A stretch of 64,000 bases of DNA from Hymenobacter setariae (GCF_007713685.1 NZ_VMRJ01000005.1:310001-374000); one strand, 5' to 3'. Numbered from the stretch's first letter, positions 43,194 to 52,840 are shown. Made by a program: numbers and translations. The notes: generated by a model from the sequence alone, not told the origin.

Positions 43194-44561
43194 CTACTTC
43201 AAATGCGGACTCTGAAAACCCAGCTTTTTCAGTCCCTTTTGCACCTCAGGGCTGCCCATAAAGAGCTTCCAGAGCAGGCCCGAGCGCTGGTTTTCTATCA
43301 TCACCACTATCGGGCCTTGGTCGATGGCCAAGTATGACTTGGCGTACCAGTCGTGCTGCTCGCTAAAGCCATCCACGAAGCCGTACTCGCCCCAGATTTT
43401 GTCGCCTAGGTCGTTGTAAAAGTGCTTCATAGCCAGCAGCGACTCGCCCGGCGCGTAGGGGTAGGCCGCGAGCGCGGCAGTGGGCGAAATCACGCCTAGG
43501 TCCTCGGTAGGCGAGTGAGCGGCGTAGCCCTGCCAACTGTCGCTGGCGGTGAGGCCCCAGCAATTAGGGCCGTAGCCCTTCTGCAGCTTGGGGTTGGCCA
43601 CGCAGTAGGCGTAGTTGATGCGCGTATGGGCCTGGTTTTGTTGCCAATAGTCGGCATTCTGGTCCTTGAGCCCGTGCGGGTCGAGGCCCATAAACGAATA
43701 GTGCGTGAAGAACAGCGGCCCACCTAGGTTGGGGCCCAGGGGCAACGTTGTGTTGTAGTACGTCTTGCCGTTTTTGTACTCTGGCCCGGTGGCCCAGCCT
43801 TGGTCGTACACGGCCTTGTCGATGGCGTACCTAGGTGACGAAGCGGCCAGCACGTAGGTGATGAGGCACTCGTTCCAGCCATGAATCTGGTGGTTCATGC
43901 TCCAACCGTTGTTGGGGCTCCAATGCCAGTACAGCACGTTTTGGCCGCCCTGCGTAAACCAATTCCACTCCACGCCCTCCCACATCCACAGGATTTTGTT
44001 GCGCACATTCTGCTCGTCGGGCGTGTCCTTGGTGAAGTACTGCCGGGCGCACAGCAGCCCTTCGTAGAGAAAAGACGTTTCTACGATATCGGCGCCATCG
44101 TCTTTAGGGCTGAAGCGGATGGTGTGGCCCGTCTCGCCATTTAGCCAGTGCGGAAATGCACCGTGGTACATGTCAGCCTTCCACAAGAAATTGACAATCT
44201 TGCTGATGCGAGCTGCCGCCTGCTCACGGGTTATCCACTTGCGCTCGGCCGCCACGATGATGGCCATGATGCCGAAGCCCGTGCCGCCGGTGGTCACCAC
44301 CTCATCGCCGTAGTCGTACGAACGGTTGCTGCGCTCGCGCGCCATGCCCGATACGGGGTGCCCGAAGTCCCAGAAGTACTTAAACGTCTGACGCTGTATC
44401 TGGTCGAGTAGCTGCTCGTCGGAGAGGTTACGCGGGCGCGGGCGCGGGTCAAACTTGGCAAGCGCGGGCTTGGCGGCGGTAGCCGGGCGCTTAGTGGGCT
44501 GCGCGGCCAACATAGTGGCCGAAAGTAAACAGCTACCGAGTAGCAAGAGCGCGGGCTTCAT
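43194..44561 (-). CDS. glucoamylase-like GH144 family protein (endo-beta-1,2-glucanase type)
   Basis: The 455-residue exported protein has a signal peptide (ALLLLGSCLLSATMLAAQ) and an (alpha/alpha)6-barrel of the glycoamylase-like family. Features seen are LLDQIQRQTFKYFWDFGHP, TGGTGFGIMAIIVAAERKW, WHWSPNNGWSMNHQIHGWNE and GFSEQHDWYAKSYLAIDQGP. Characterised relatives (GH144, for example in Chitinophaga) cleave beta-1,2-glucan to sophorooligosaccharides. The ATG at 44561 begins the signal peptide and follows a CCCGCCC leader. It heads the minus-strand enzyme operon, divergent from SusC-SusD, and the GH3 downstream would finish the breakdown. Confidence 0.85.
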   Translation of the reverse strand: MKPALLLLGSCLLSATMLAAQPTKRPATAAKPALAKFDPRPRPRNLSDEQLLDQIQRQTFKYFWDFGHPVSGMARERSNRSYDYGDEVVTTGGTGFGIMAIIVAAERKWITREQAAARISKIVNFLWKADMYHGAFPHWLNGETGHTIRFSPKDDGADIVETSFLYEGLLCARQYFTKDTPDEQNVRNKILWMWEGVEWNWFTQGGQNVLYWHWSPNNGWSMNHQIHGWNECLITYVLAASSPRYAIDKAVYDQGWATGPEYKNGKTYYNTTLPLGPNLGGPLFFTHYSFMGLDPHGLKDQNADYWQQNQAHTRINYAYCVANPKLQKGYGPNCWGLTASDSWQGYAAHSPTEDLGVISPTAALAAYPYAPGESLLAMKHFYNDLGDKIWGEYGFVDGFSEQHDWYAKSYLAIDQGPIVVMIENQRSGLLWKLFMGSPEVQKGLKKLGFQSPHLK

Positions 44562-44963
44562 GGGCGGGAAAAGGAGGGTCAAGCAGCGAAGGTAATTTTA
44601 ATTTATTTTATCCTAGGCTAATTATACTCCAATAATAACTGGATATTATTTAATGCTAAGTACTTACAACGAAATCGATTGCAAGATTCATCAAATGCTT
44701 ATTAGTCAATGCAATGTGTTTGTAAGGGCGTTCTGCTTGCTAGTAGTAATTTAGCATGATGAAATAGGACGGCAGTTGCGCTAAATTGTAGAAGCGGCTA
44801 AGACCTAGGTGCTTGCTCGGTAGTCAATTACTCGTGCTGTTTCTGATTCTTGCGATGCTCGGCTATCCATCCTAAATCGAGCTTCGTAGTGAGTTGAGTT
44901 GCTGCTTAGCAGCTCCGCCCACGCGGTTTTTCTACCATTTTCTTTACCCCACCCCTCTACCTT
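44562..44963. other. divergent promoter region of the GH144/SusCD locus
   Basis: These 402 bases separate the divergent GH144 and SusC genes. The half near GH144 (44590-44760) is AT-rich and contains the LacI-type operator candidate. A TTTG (44719-44722) lies upstream of TAATTTAG, a poor -33/-7 pair for SusC. No gene or RNA is supported. Confidence 0.45.
44671..44684. promoter_or_regulatory. candidate LacI-type operator of the GH144/SusCD locus
   Basis: Counted from 44670, CGAAATCGATTGCA matches the LacI-family pattern TGNAANCGNTTNCA at every fixed base except the first. It shares the core AATCGATT with the palindrome 32 bases upstream of the other SusC gene. It lies 110 bases upstream of GH144 and 280 bases upstream of SusC. 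No LacI gene is in the window. Confidence 0.45.
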
Positions 44964-47900
44964 ATGAAAATTTTACTCTTACGGGGGCACTACCAGGCGC
45001 CAGCCAAACTGGCCGCCCTAGGCCTTGCGCTAGGGCTGTGGCCCAGTGCTGTCATCTCTAGCCAAGCGGCGGCATTGCGCTGGCAGCAGGCCCCGGCCCA
45101 AACGGGCACGCCCATCACGGGGCAGGTGCTCGATGAGAAAGGCGAGGCCCTACCCGGCGCCAACGTGGTAGTGAAAGGCACGGCCATAGGAACCGCCACC
45201 AATGTAGACGGCCAGTACTCCATCAACGCGCCGGCTGGCTCCACGCTGGTATTCTCGTTTGTGGGCTACCCAGCCCAGGAAATTACCCTGAATGGCCGCA
45301 CGAGCATCGACGTCAAGTTTGCCGCGCCGCAGTCGCAGAGCCTCAACGACGTAGTAGTGGTAGGCTACGGCACCCAAAGCAAGCGCGAGGTGACCGGCGC
45401 CATTGCCTCCGTAAAGGGGGAGGAATTGGTAAACCAGGCTTCGCAAAACCCGGTGAGCTCGCTGCAAGGCAAGGTGTCTGGCGTGCAGATTACTAACTCG
45501 GGCCAGCCGGGCGCGGCACCCCAAATTCGTATTCGCGGGGTAGGCTCGCTGGTAGGCGTGAGCCCGCTCTATGTGGTTGATGGCACGATGCTACCGCAGG
45601 GCGCTGACCTCAGCTTCTTGAACCAGAACGACATTGCCTCGATAGAGGTGCTGAAGGATGCGGCTAGCGCCAGCATTTACGGCGTGCAGGCGGCCAACGG
45701 CGTAGTGCTCGTGACTACCAAGCGCGGCAGCGCAGGCGGTACCCACGTCAACTACAACGGCTACGGCGGCGTGCAAACCGCCACCAACACCGTGAAAATG
45801 GCTAATGCCGCCGAGTACGCCACGCTCTACAACGAGAAGAATGGCCTGACCGGCACTAATGCCCTGCCCACCAACCTGTCCTCGACCGACTGGTTTAAGG
45901 AAGTGACGCGTGTGGCGGCCACCCAAAACCACCAGCTCAGCCTGAGCGGCGGCAACGACAAGGTATCGTACACGCTTAGCGGTTCGTACTTTCAGCAGCA
46001 GGGCTTGGTGAAGGGTAATGATTACGAGCGCATTACGGCGCGCCTGCAAACGGATTTCACCATCACCGACCACATCAAGGCGGGTTACACGGCCGCCTTC
46101 ACCAGCGCCAGCGCGCACGACGCGCCGGGCCTGGCGTCGAGCATCTACCCCAACTACAGCAACGGCGGCAACATCTTTTATAACGCCTATGTGGCGCCGC
46201 CGGTGCTGCAGCCCTTCTTGCCCAGCGGGCGCTACGGCGACCCCAACCTCATTGGCTCGGGCCTAGGCACCTTCTCCAACCCTAGGGGCCAGCTCGACTA
46301 CTTTGTGCAGCGCTCGCAGGGCCAGACGCTGGTAAGCAGCGCGTTCGTGTCCATCAACTTTGCCAAGTACTTCACGGCGCGCACCAGCCTAGGGGTCAAC
46401 TACACCACTAGCCGCTTCTACAACTACCAGAAGGCTGACTCGCTGACGACGGTGCAGGTGTACCGGGGCAACATCCTCACTAAGGGCGAAACGTATTTCA
46501 GCCAGCCGCAGTGGGAGAACACCCTGACTTACGACCGCTCGTTTGGCACCGACCACCACCTCACGGCGCTGGTGGGCTCCACGGCCTTCCGCTACCGCAG
46601 CGAGCAGCAAATTGGCTCCATCAACGGGGTGCAGGCTACGGGCAGCGACAGCTACTATTTCAACCTAGGCACCGTGGGCACGGCCAACCTCACCAACCCG
46701 GCCGACCTGTACACGCTGTTCTCACTGTTTGCGCGCGTCAACTATGCCTATAAGGAGCGCTATCTGCTCACGGCCAGCTTCCGGCGCGATGGCAGCAGCA
46801 AGTTCTCGGACCGTTACGGCAACTTCCCATCGGTGGGCTTAGGCTGGGTAATTTCTGACGAGAATTTCATGAAAGATGGCACGGCCTTCAATTTCCTGAA
46901 GTTCCGGGCTAGCTACGGCATCCTAGGTAATAACCAAGTAAACAATAATATATCGGTGCTGCGGGCATCTTACCTGCCCGGTTACACGGCCTTCTTCGGC
47001 ACGCCCTCCAATATCCCTAATACCGGCGCCAGTATCGACACGCAGGTACCACCTGCCTTGCGCTGGGAAAACGTGCGCGAAGCCGATGCCGGCCTAGAAA
47101 TGCGCTTCTTCAACAATCGCCTCTCGGCCGAAGTTGATTACTACAACCGCCGCACCATCGACGCAGTGTTTCCGATACCAGTTATCAGTTCGTCGGGCTT
47201 TGCCAATAGCAGCGGCTTCTTTGCCAACAACGCCAGCTTCCAGAATCAAGGCGTAGAAGTAGCCCTGCGCTGGGACTCGCAAGCGACCGGTGATTTCTCG
47301 TATAACATTGGCTTGACTGGTGCTTACAACCAGAACAAGACCCTGAGCACCGCCAGCGGCGCGCCGCTATTTGCTGGCAACCTGCCAGTGGCTGGCTACC
47401 AAGCCACCCAGACGCGTATCGGTGACCCCATCGGCGCCTTCTACGGCTACCAGGTGGCCGGCGTGTTCCAGTCGGCCCAAGACATTTCGGGTTCGGCCCA
47501 ACCCGGTGCTGCGGCCGGCGACCTGCGCTATGTGGACCAGAACGGCGATGGCAATATCGACCAGCGCGATTACGTGCGCCTAGGTAACCCCAACCCGCGT
47601 TTCACCTACGGCCTCAACACTACGTTCCGCTACAAATTTATCGACTTGCAGGTTGATATTCAGGGCGTAGGCGGCGTGGAGCTACTCAATGGCCTACGCG
47701 AAGTGCGCTACGGCAACGAGAACTACACCAAGGATTTCTACGACAACCGCTGGCGCGGGGCGGGCACCTCGAACACCACACCTTCGGCCAACCTGACAGG
47801 CCGCAACCTCGACGTGAGCTCCTACTATATTGAGAAGGGTGACTACATCCGGCTGCGCAACGTGCAGATAGGCTTTAATATCCCCAAGGCAGTGGCTAAC

Positions 47901-48074
47901 AATCTGAAAGTGCAAACCTTACGTATCTACGCCAACGCCCAGAACCCCCTCACGCTGACCAAGTACAAGGGCTTCTCGCCCGAGGTCGGCGGCACGCCCA
48001 CCAACGCGGGTATCGACCTGAACGTGTACCCGCTCGTCGCTACGTACAACCTAGGGGTAAATATTGGTTTCTAA
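44964..48074 (+). CDS. SusC/RagA TonB-linked outer-membrane transporter
   Basis: The 1036-residue TonB-dependent glycan transporter has an N-terminal export region, a carboxypeptidase-like domain (ITGQVLDEKGEALPGANVVV), a TonB-box region NDVVVVGYGTQ, a plug (IRIRGVGSLVGVSPLYVVDG, then DIASIEVLKDAASASIYG) and a barrel ending YNLGVNIGF. It is followed after 21 bases by the SusD gene and diverges from the GH144-GH43-GH3 set, the classic layout of a polysaccharide utilisation locus. The likely cargo is the oligosaccharide made by GH144, if that enzyme is surface-exposed. Confidence 0.96.
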   Translation: MKILLLRGHYQAPAKLAALGLALGLWPSAVISSQAAALRWQQAPAQTGTPITGQVLDEKGEALPGANVVVKGTAIGTATNVDGQYSINAPAGSTLVFSFVGYPAQEITLNGRTSIDVKFAAPQSQSLNDVVVVGYGTQSKREVTGAIASVKGEELVNQASQNPVSSLQGKVSGVQITNSGQPGAAPQIRIRGVGSLVGVSPLYVVDGTMLPQGADLSFLNQNDIASIEVLKDAASASIYGVQAANGVVLVTTKRGSAGGTHVNYNGYGGVQTATNTVKMANAAEYATLYNEKNGLTGTNALPTNLSSTDWFKEVTRVAATQNHQLSLSGGNDKVSYTLSGSYFQQQGLVKGNDYERITARLQTDFTITDHIKAGYTAAFTSASAHDAPGLASSIYPNYSNGGNIFYNAYVAPPVLQPFLPSGRYGDPNLIGSGLGTFSNPRGQLDYFVQRSQGQTLVSSAFVSINFAKYFTARTSLGVNYTTSRFYNYQKADSLTTVQVYRGNILTKGETYFSQPQWENTLTYDRSFGTDHHLTALVGSTAFRYRSEQQIGSINGVQATGSDSYYFNLGTVGTANLTNPADLYTLFSLFARVNYAYKERYLLTASFRRDGSSKFSDRYGNFPSVGLGWVISDENFMKDGTAFNFLKFRASYGILGNNQVNNNISVLRASYLPGYTAFFGTPSNIPNTGASIDTQVPPALRWENVREADAGLEMRFFNNRLSAEVDYYNRRTIDAVFPIPVISSSGFANSSGFFANNASFQNQGVEVALRWDSQATGDFSYNIGLTGAYNQNKTLSTASGAPLFAGNLPVAGYQATQTRIGDPIGAFYGYQVAGVFQSAQDISGSAQPGAAAGDLRYVDQNGDGNIDQRDYVRLGNPNPRFTYGLNTTFRYKFIDLQVDIQGVGGVELLNGLREVRYGNENYTKDFYDNRWRGAGTSNTTPSANLTGRNLDVSSYYIEKGDYIRLRNVQIGFNIPKAVANNLKVQTLRIYANAQNPLTLTKYKGFSPEVGGTPTNAGIDLNVYPLVATYNLGVNIGF

Positions 48075-48095
48075 GAGATTAGCATCATCCCACCC

Positions 48096-49562
48096 ATGAA
48101 AAATAACCTAATTACCCCCCGTCGCTTCTGGCGCACGGGCACGGTGGCCGCGGCGCTGGCCGTGGGCCTCACGTCGTCGTGCGGCAAGTTTCTGGATGTG
48201 GCGCCCCAGGGGCAGCCTACCAGCCAGCAGTTTTTCCAGACCCAGGCCGATGCCACTGTCGCCGTGAACGCGCCCTACGGCAAGCTGCGCGAGTGGAACC
48301 TCTCCGCGTTCAACTGGCTGGCCGTGACGACGCTGACCTCAGATGATGCCGAGAAGGGCAGTGTGAGCGGCGATGCCGAGTTTCTGAACGAGTTTACCTT
48401 CTTCCGCCTCACCCCTACCTCGGGGCCGGTGCAGGGCTACTGGGATGGCCAGTATCAGCAGATTAACCTCTGCAACCAAGTCATCCAGAACGTGCCCGGC
48501 GTGAACATGGATGCCACCCTGCGTGGCCGCTACGTGGGCGAGGCGCAGTTCCTGCGCGGGCTGGCCTATTTCAACCTAGTGCGGGCCTACGGTGGCGTGC
48601 CGCTGCTGCTGAAAGTGGCCGAAACTGCTGAGGAGCTGAACCCTAGCCGCGCCACCCGCGACGAGGTATACACGGCCATTATCAATGACGCCACCGCGGC
48701 CGCAGCCGTGCTGCCCGCTGCCTACGGCGCCTCCGATGTGGGCCGGGCTACCAAGGGTGCGGCTCTCACGCTGCTGGCCAAGGCGCAACTGTACCAGAAA
48801 AACTACGCCGCCTCGCTGGCTGCTTCTGACCAAGTGCTGACCCTAGGGTACTCGTTGGCGAGCAATTTCTACGATATGTTCCGCATTCGGGGCGAGAACA
48901 ACAGCGAGTCGATTTTTGAGGTGCAGTGCACCACACTGGCTGGCAACTGCGATGCTTCTAATTCGCAGTGGGCTGAGTGCCAGATGGTGCGCCCGCAGTT
49001 TGGCTGGGGCTTTTTTAACCCCACGTCGGACCTCGCCAATGCCTTCGAGCCCGGCGACCAGCGCCGCCTAGGTACCATTTTGGAGCGTGGCACCACCACA
49101 CCCGATGGCGACGTAATTGCGGCCAACTCATCGAATCCGCGCTACAACATGAAGGCCTACGTGCCCAACTCGGCGCCTAAAACCTGTGGCTACGGCCGCG
49201 ACCAGAACATCCGGGTGTTTCGCCTAGGTGAGGTGCTGCTGCTCAATGCCGAAGCTGCCAACGAGCTAGGCCAAACTGCTAAAGCGCTAGCCGCCGTGAA
49301 CCGCGTGCGCACCCGCGCCGGACTGAGCGCGCTGCCTGGCTCCATTTCGCAAGCCGACCTGCGCCAGGCCATCTGGAAAGAGCGCCGCGTAGAGCTGGCC
49401 TTGGAGTATGGCGACCGGTTCTTTGACCTCGTGCGCCAGGGCCGTGCCGCTACTGTGCTAGCCAGCAAAGGCTTCGTGGCCGGCAAGAACGAGCTGATGC
49501 CATTGCCGCTCAACCAGATTACGCTCAGCGGCGGCAAGCTGACCCAGAACCCCGGCTACTAG
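48096..49562 (+). CDS. RagB/SusD family nutrient-binding lipoprotein
   Basis: The 488-residue surface lipoprotein has a signal ending LTSSCGKFLDVAPQ (lipidated cysteine), TPR-like helices (YVGEAQFLRGLAYFNLVRAYGG) and the SusD C-terminal domain (RLGEVLLLNAEAANELGQ, then ERRVELALEYGDRFFDLVRQ). It binds the glycan and closes over the SusC channel encoded just upstream. The leader before the ATG reads ATCCCACCC, as in the other SusD gene. A terminator follows 26 bases after the stop, so the transcript is SusC-SusD only. Confidence 0.95.
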   Translation: MKNNLITPRRFWRTGTVAAALAVGLTSSCGKFLDVAPQGQPTSQQFFQTQADATVAVNAPYGKLREWNLSAFNWLAVTTLTSDDAEKGSVSGDAEFLNEFTFFRLTPTSGPVQGYWDGQYQQINLCNQVIQNVPGVNMDATLRGRYVGEAQFLRGLAYFNLVRAYGGVPLLLKVAETAEELNPSRATRDEVYTAIINDATAAAAVLPAAYGASDVGRATKGAALTLLAKAQLYQKNYAASLAASDQVLTLGYSLASNFYDMFRIRGENNSESIFEVQCTTLAGNCDASNSQWAECQMVRPQFGWGFFNPTSDLANAFEPGDQRRLGTILERGTTTPDGDVIAANSSNPRYNMKAYVPNSAPKTCGYGRDQNIRVFRLGEVLLLNAEAANELGQTAKALAAVNRVRTRAGLSALPGSISQADLRQAIWKERRVELALEYGDRFFDLVRQGRAATVLASKGFVAGKNELMPLPLNQITLSGGKLTQNPGY

Positions 49563-49587
49563 CCTGGTGCTCCGTGCAATAGCTTGA

Positions 49588-49623
49588 TAAAGCGGCCCGT
49601 GCTCGTAGCGCGGGCCGCTTTTT
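49588..49623 (+). terminator. rho-independent terminator after SusD
   Basis: AAAGCGGCCCG (49589-49599) pairs with CGGGCCGCTTT (49611-49621), followed by more Ts. Confidence 0.88.
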
Positions 49624-49714
49624 AATTTGCAAAAGCCCGGCTAAGTTGCAGAGGGCGGGAGTGAAATAAATAAGGCCCCTAGGCGTTGCTACCTTCCTTT
49701 TCCGCCGTTGGTCT

Positions 49715-51265
49715 ATGCAAAAAATCGTCTGTCTCTGGGTTTGGTTGCTGGGCTGGGCGTGGTCGGCACACGCCCAAAATGCGGCCTTGGCGTGCGGCAA
49801 TGGGCGCTACGTCGATGACCTGCCAGGAGTGCAGGTGCAGGTTACGCCTAACGTTCTCTTTGGCAGCAACACCGTGCGCAACTACTATACCGGTGCCGAG
49901 AGCGCGCCCGTTGAGTTGCGCCTCGATGTGTATGAGCCCGCGGGCGATGCGGCGGTGCAGCGCCCGCTGCTAATTTTCGCCTTTGGCGGTTCCTTTCTAG
50001 AGGGCGCCCGCACCAAGGCGGAAGTGGTAAGTATTTGCCAGGGCTTTGCGCGCAAAGGCTACGTAGCCGCCGCTATCGACTACCGGCTCCTGAATCAGAA
50101 TATCTTTAGCCTAGGGGCCGTGTACGCCGACCAAACTAAGTTGGTAGACGAGGTAATTCGAGCGGCCGCCGATATGAAGGCTGCCATTCGGTTCTTCAAG
50201 CGCGATGCGGCTACGACGAATACTTACCGCATTGACCCGACGCGCATTTTCGTGGGCGGCTATTCGGCTGGGGCTATTACGGCGCTGCAAGTGGCTTATA
50301 CGGAAAGTATTACAGAAAATGCGCTGACGACAAAGGCTTACAACGACAACGGCGGGCTGGAGGGCAATACTGACCTGCCTGGCGCGCCGCTGCTAGGTAC
50401 CTACGATGCCTCTGGCATTGCGGGAGTGGTCAACATTGCTGGGGGTGTCAATAACACGAGCATCGTGAATGCCGGTAACCCACCGCTTTACAGCGCCCAG
50501 GGCGATAAGGACGACGTAGTGCCTTACAACTGCGCCCTGCTCAAACCCACGCAGTTTAACGTTTGTGGCAGTGGTGCGCTAGAGCCAATTGCCTCGGCAG
50601 CAGGCATTGCTAATCAACTGCACCCGGTGGCCGATGGCAACCACAGCAGTCCCGTTGCCGAGCCCACTTACACGCAGATTATCAACGAGGCCGCCGCATT
50701 TTTGCAGCGCACAGTGCTGTGCCCGGCCGCGCCGCTGCCCGTCACGCTCACTAGCTTTAGCGGGCGCGTGTTGCCCGACGACTGCACCGCCACTCTGACC
50801 TGGCAAACGGCCACCGAGCACAACAGCTATGCCTACGAGGTGCAAGGCTCGACCGATGGGCAAGACTACGAGCGCCTGAGCACCGTGCCCAGCCGCAACC
50901 GGGCGGCGGGCGCCAGCTACTCGTTTCGGGTGGGCCGGCGGGTTGACCTAGGCTACTTTCGGCTGCGGATGTTGGACATCGACGGTACGGCGACCTTCAG
51001 CCCGGTGGTGGTGCTAGCTGGCTGCGGCGCGGCCCCCCTGCTGGTAGCGCCAAACCCGGCCCGCGACCAGGTGGCGGTGAGGGGCTTGCCGGCTGGGCGC
51101 TGCCTAGGGGCACTATATAGTGCCACCGGACAGGTGGTGGCCCAGGCCAGCGGCGCGGGCACCATTAGCCTTCAGCTCGGTAGCCTACCACCGGGCATCT
51201 ACCTTTTGAAAGTGCAAAGCGAAAGCGGCGCTGTCGTGGGCACCGCTAAGGTGGTAAAAGAATGA
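49715..51265 (+). CDS. secreted carboxylesterase-like alpha/beta hydrolase with T9SS sorting domain
   Basis: The 516-residue protein has a signal peptide (WVWLLGWAWSAHAQ) and an alpha/beta hydrolase domain (about residues 25-330). The oxyanion-hole region is LLIFAFGGSFLEGAR, the nucleophile serine sits in FVGGYSAGAITALQ, and the acid and base residues appear in SAQGDKDDVVPYN and VADGNHSSPV. A LPVTLTSFSGRVLPDDC module and a C-terminal T9SS sorting region (NPARDQVAVRGLPAG to GIYLLKVQSESG) follow. It is predicted to be a surface or extracellular esterase or lipase with unknown substrate. A TACCTTCC box lies 17 bases before the ATG. Confidence 0.85.
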   Translation: MQKIVCLWVWLLGWAWSAHAQNAALACGNGRYVDDLPGVQVQVTPNVLFGSNTVRNYYTGAESAPVELRLDVYEPAGDAAVQRPLLIFAFGGSFLEGARTKAEVVSICQGFARKGYVAAAIDYRLLNQNIFSLGAVYADQTKLVDEVIRAAADMKAAIRFFKRDAATTNTYRIDPTRIFVGGYSAGAITALQVAYTESITENALTTKAYNDNGGLEGNTDLPGAPLLGTYDASGIAGVVNIAGGVNNTSIVNAGNPPLYSAQGDKDDVVPYNCALLKPTQFNVCGSGALEPIASAAGIANQLHPVADGNHSSPVAEPTYTQIINEAAAFLQRTVLCPAAPLPVTLTSFSGRVLPDDCTATLTWQTATEHNSYAYEVQGSTDGQDYERLSTVPSRNRAAGASYSFRVGRRVDLGYFRLRMLDIDGTATFSPVVVLAGCGAAPLLVAPNPARDQVAVRGLPAGRCLGALYSATGQVVAQASGAGTISLQLGSLPPGIYLLKVQSESGAVVGTAKVVKE

Positions 51266-51354
51266 GTAATAATGCGCTCGCAACGTAACTAAACCAGCGG
51301 GGGCTAGTAAAAAGCGCAACTCCTAGTGAGTGGATTTTTATCTGCTCCTCCTTA

Positions 51355-52743
51355 ATGTCGCGCTTATCTATGACTCCCAAATATGCCCATCTGCTGCCAG
51401 CCCTAGGTCTGCTTGCCGCGTGCAGCAGCGGCCCCAGCAAAGAAGAAAAACAGCAAGCTCAGGCCGATAACCCAGCCCAGACCATCACGACGCCCAAAGA
51501 CGAGAACGTGCACCTGCCGGCGCCCTACGAAAGTAAGTCGGTAACCAAGCGTGTCGATGTCATCGACTGGCCAGCGGGCAAAACGCCCACAGCGCCAGCA
51601 GGTTTCACTGTTACAGAATTTGCGGGCGGGCTGCAAAGCCCGCGCTGGGCCTACGTGGCGCCCAATGGCGACGTATTTGTATCGGAAGCTGCCACGCTGC
51701 CCAAGGGCCTTAAGAAAGACATTGCCGCCGCCTTGCGCCTCGACAAGTCGCGCTCGCTACAGCCCACCAGCGCCAACCGCATCACGCTCTTCCGCGACAC
51801 GAATGGCGACGGCAAGCCCGACATGCGCTCGGTGTTCCTGACCGGTCTTGACCAGCCCTTTGGCATGTTAGTAATGGGCAATTCGTTTTACGTGGCCAAC
51901 ACCAACGGCGTGCTGAAATACCCGTACCAGCCAGGCCAAACTAAGATGACAGCCGCCGGCCAGAAAATCCTCAACCTGCCCGAGGGCGGCTACAACAACC
52001 ACTGGACTCGCAACCTGCTGGCTAGCAAGGATGGCAAGAAGATATTCGTGACCGTAGGCTCGGGCTCGAATGTGATGGAGCACGGCCCCGAAAACGAAAA
52101 GCGCCGCGCCAATATTCTCGAAATCAATCCAGATGGCTCGGGCGAGAAAGTCTTCGCCAGCGGCCTGCGCAATCCCATTGGCCTAGCGTATTATCCTGGT
52201 ACCACCACGCTGTGGGCGGCTGTGAATGAGCGCGACGAGCTAGGCGACGAGCTAGTGCCCGACTATATCACGAGTGTGAAAGAGGGCGGCTTCTACGGAT
52301 GGCCCTACTCGTACTACGGCCAAAACGAAGACCCTAGGCGCAAAAACGAGCGCCCCGACCTCGTAAAAGCAGCCCTCGTGCCCGACGTACCGATGGGCCC
52401 CCACGTAGCGGCCCTAGGGCTCACCTTCTACGATAAAAAGGCCTTCCCCGCCAAGTACCAAAACGGTGCTTTTGTGGGTGAGCACGGCTCCTGGAACCGC
52501 TCGCAGTACTCGGGCTACCAGGTGGCCTTCGTGCCCTTCCAAGATGGGAAGCCCGCGGGCAAGCCCGAACCCTTCCTGACCGGCTTTCTAGTTGGTGGCG
52601 ACTCCAACAAAGCGCACGGCCGCCCTGTAGGCGTAGTGACCATGCCCGACGGTGCCCTGCTCGTAACCGACGATGCCGGCAACAAAGTGTGGCGCGTGAG
52701 TGCCGCCCAGTCTGCTGGTGGCGCTGGCAAAACCAGCCGCTAG
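51355..52743 (+). CDS. sorbosone dehydrogenase-like (PQQ-type beta-propeller) lipoprotein
   Basis: The 462-residue product has a lipoprotein signal (LLPALGLLAACSSGPS) and a six-bladed propeller of the glucose/sorbosone dehydrogenase family. Blade signatures include GLQSPRWAYVAPNGDVFVSE, NHWTRNLLASKDGKKIFVTVG, FASGLRNPIGLAYYPG and GEHGSWNRSQYSGYQ. It is expected in the periplasm or outer membrane, oxidising sugars or aldose-like compounds with PQQ; cofactor and substrate are not proven. Starts at 51355 or 51370 (ATG) both keep the lipobox. It is single, with its own terminator. Confidence 0.88.
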   Translation: MSRLSMTPKYAHLLPALGLLAACSSGPSKEEKQQAQADNPAQTITTPKDENVHLPAPYESKSVTKRVDVIDWPAGKTPTAPAGFTVTEFAGGLQSPRWAYVAPNGDVFVSEAATLPKGLKKDIAAALRLDKSRSLQPTSANRITLFRDTNGDGKPDMRSVFLTGLDQPFGMLVMGNSFYVANTNGVLKYPYQPGQTKMTAAGQKILNLPEGGYNNHWTRNLLASKDGKKIFVTVGSGSNVMEHGPENEKRRANILEINPDGSGEKVFASGLRNPIGLAYYPGTTTLWAAVNERDELGDELVPDYITSVKEGGFYGWPYSYYGQNEDPRRKNERPDLVKAALVPDVPMGPHVAALGLTFYDKKAFPAKYQNGAFVGEHGSWNRSQYSGYQVAFVPFQDGKPAGKPEPFLTGFLVGGDSNKAHGRPVGVVTMPDGALLVTDDAGNKVWRVSAAQSAGGAGKTSR

Positions 52744-52761
52744 ATAATATAATAATCAGTA

Positions 52762-52795
52762 AAAAAGCCCTCTGTATATATGCGGAGGGCTTTTT
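52762..52795 (+). terminator. rho-independent terminator after the sorbosone dehydrogenase-like gene
   Basis: AAAAAGCCCTC (52762-52772) pairs with GAGGGCTTTTT (52785-52795). Confidence 0.92.
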
Positions 52796-52840
52796 GCATT
52801 TGAAATAGCTATTGCCAGCGTGATGCTTGGAGCTCGTAGG

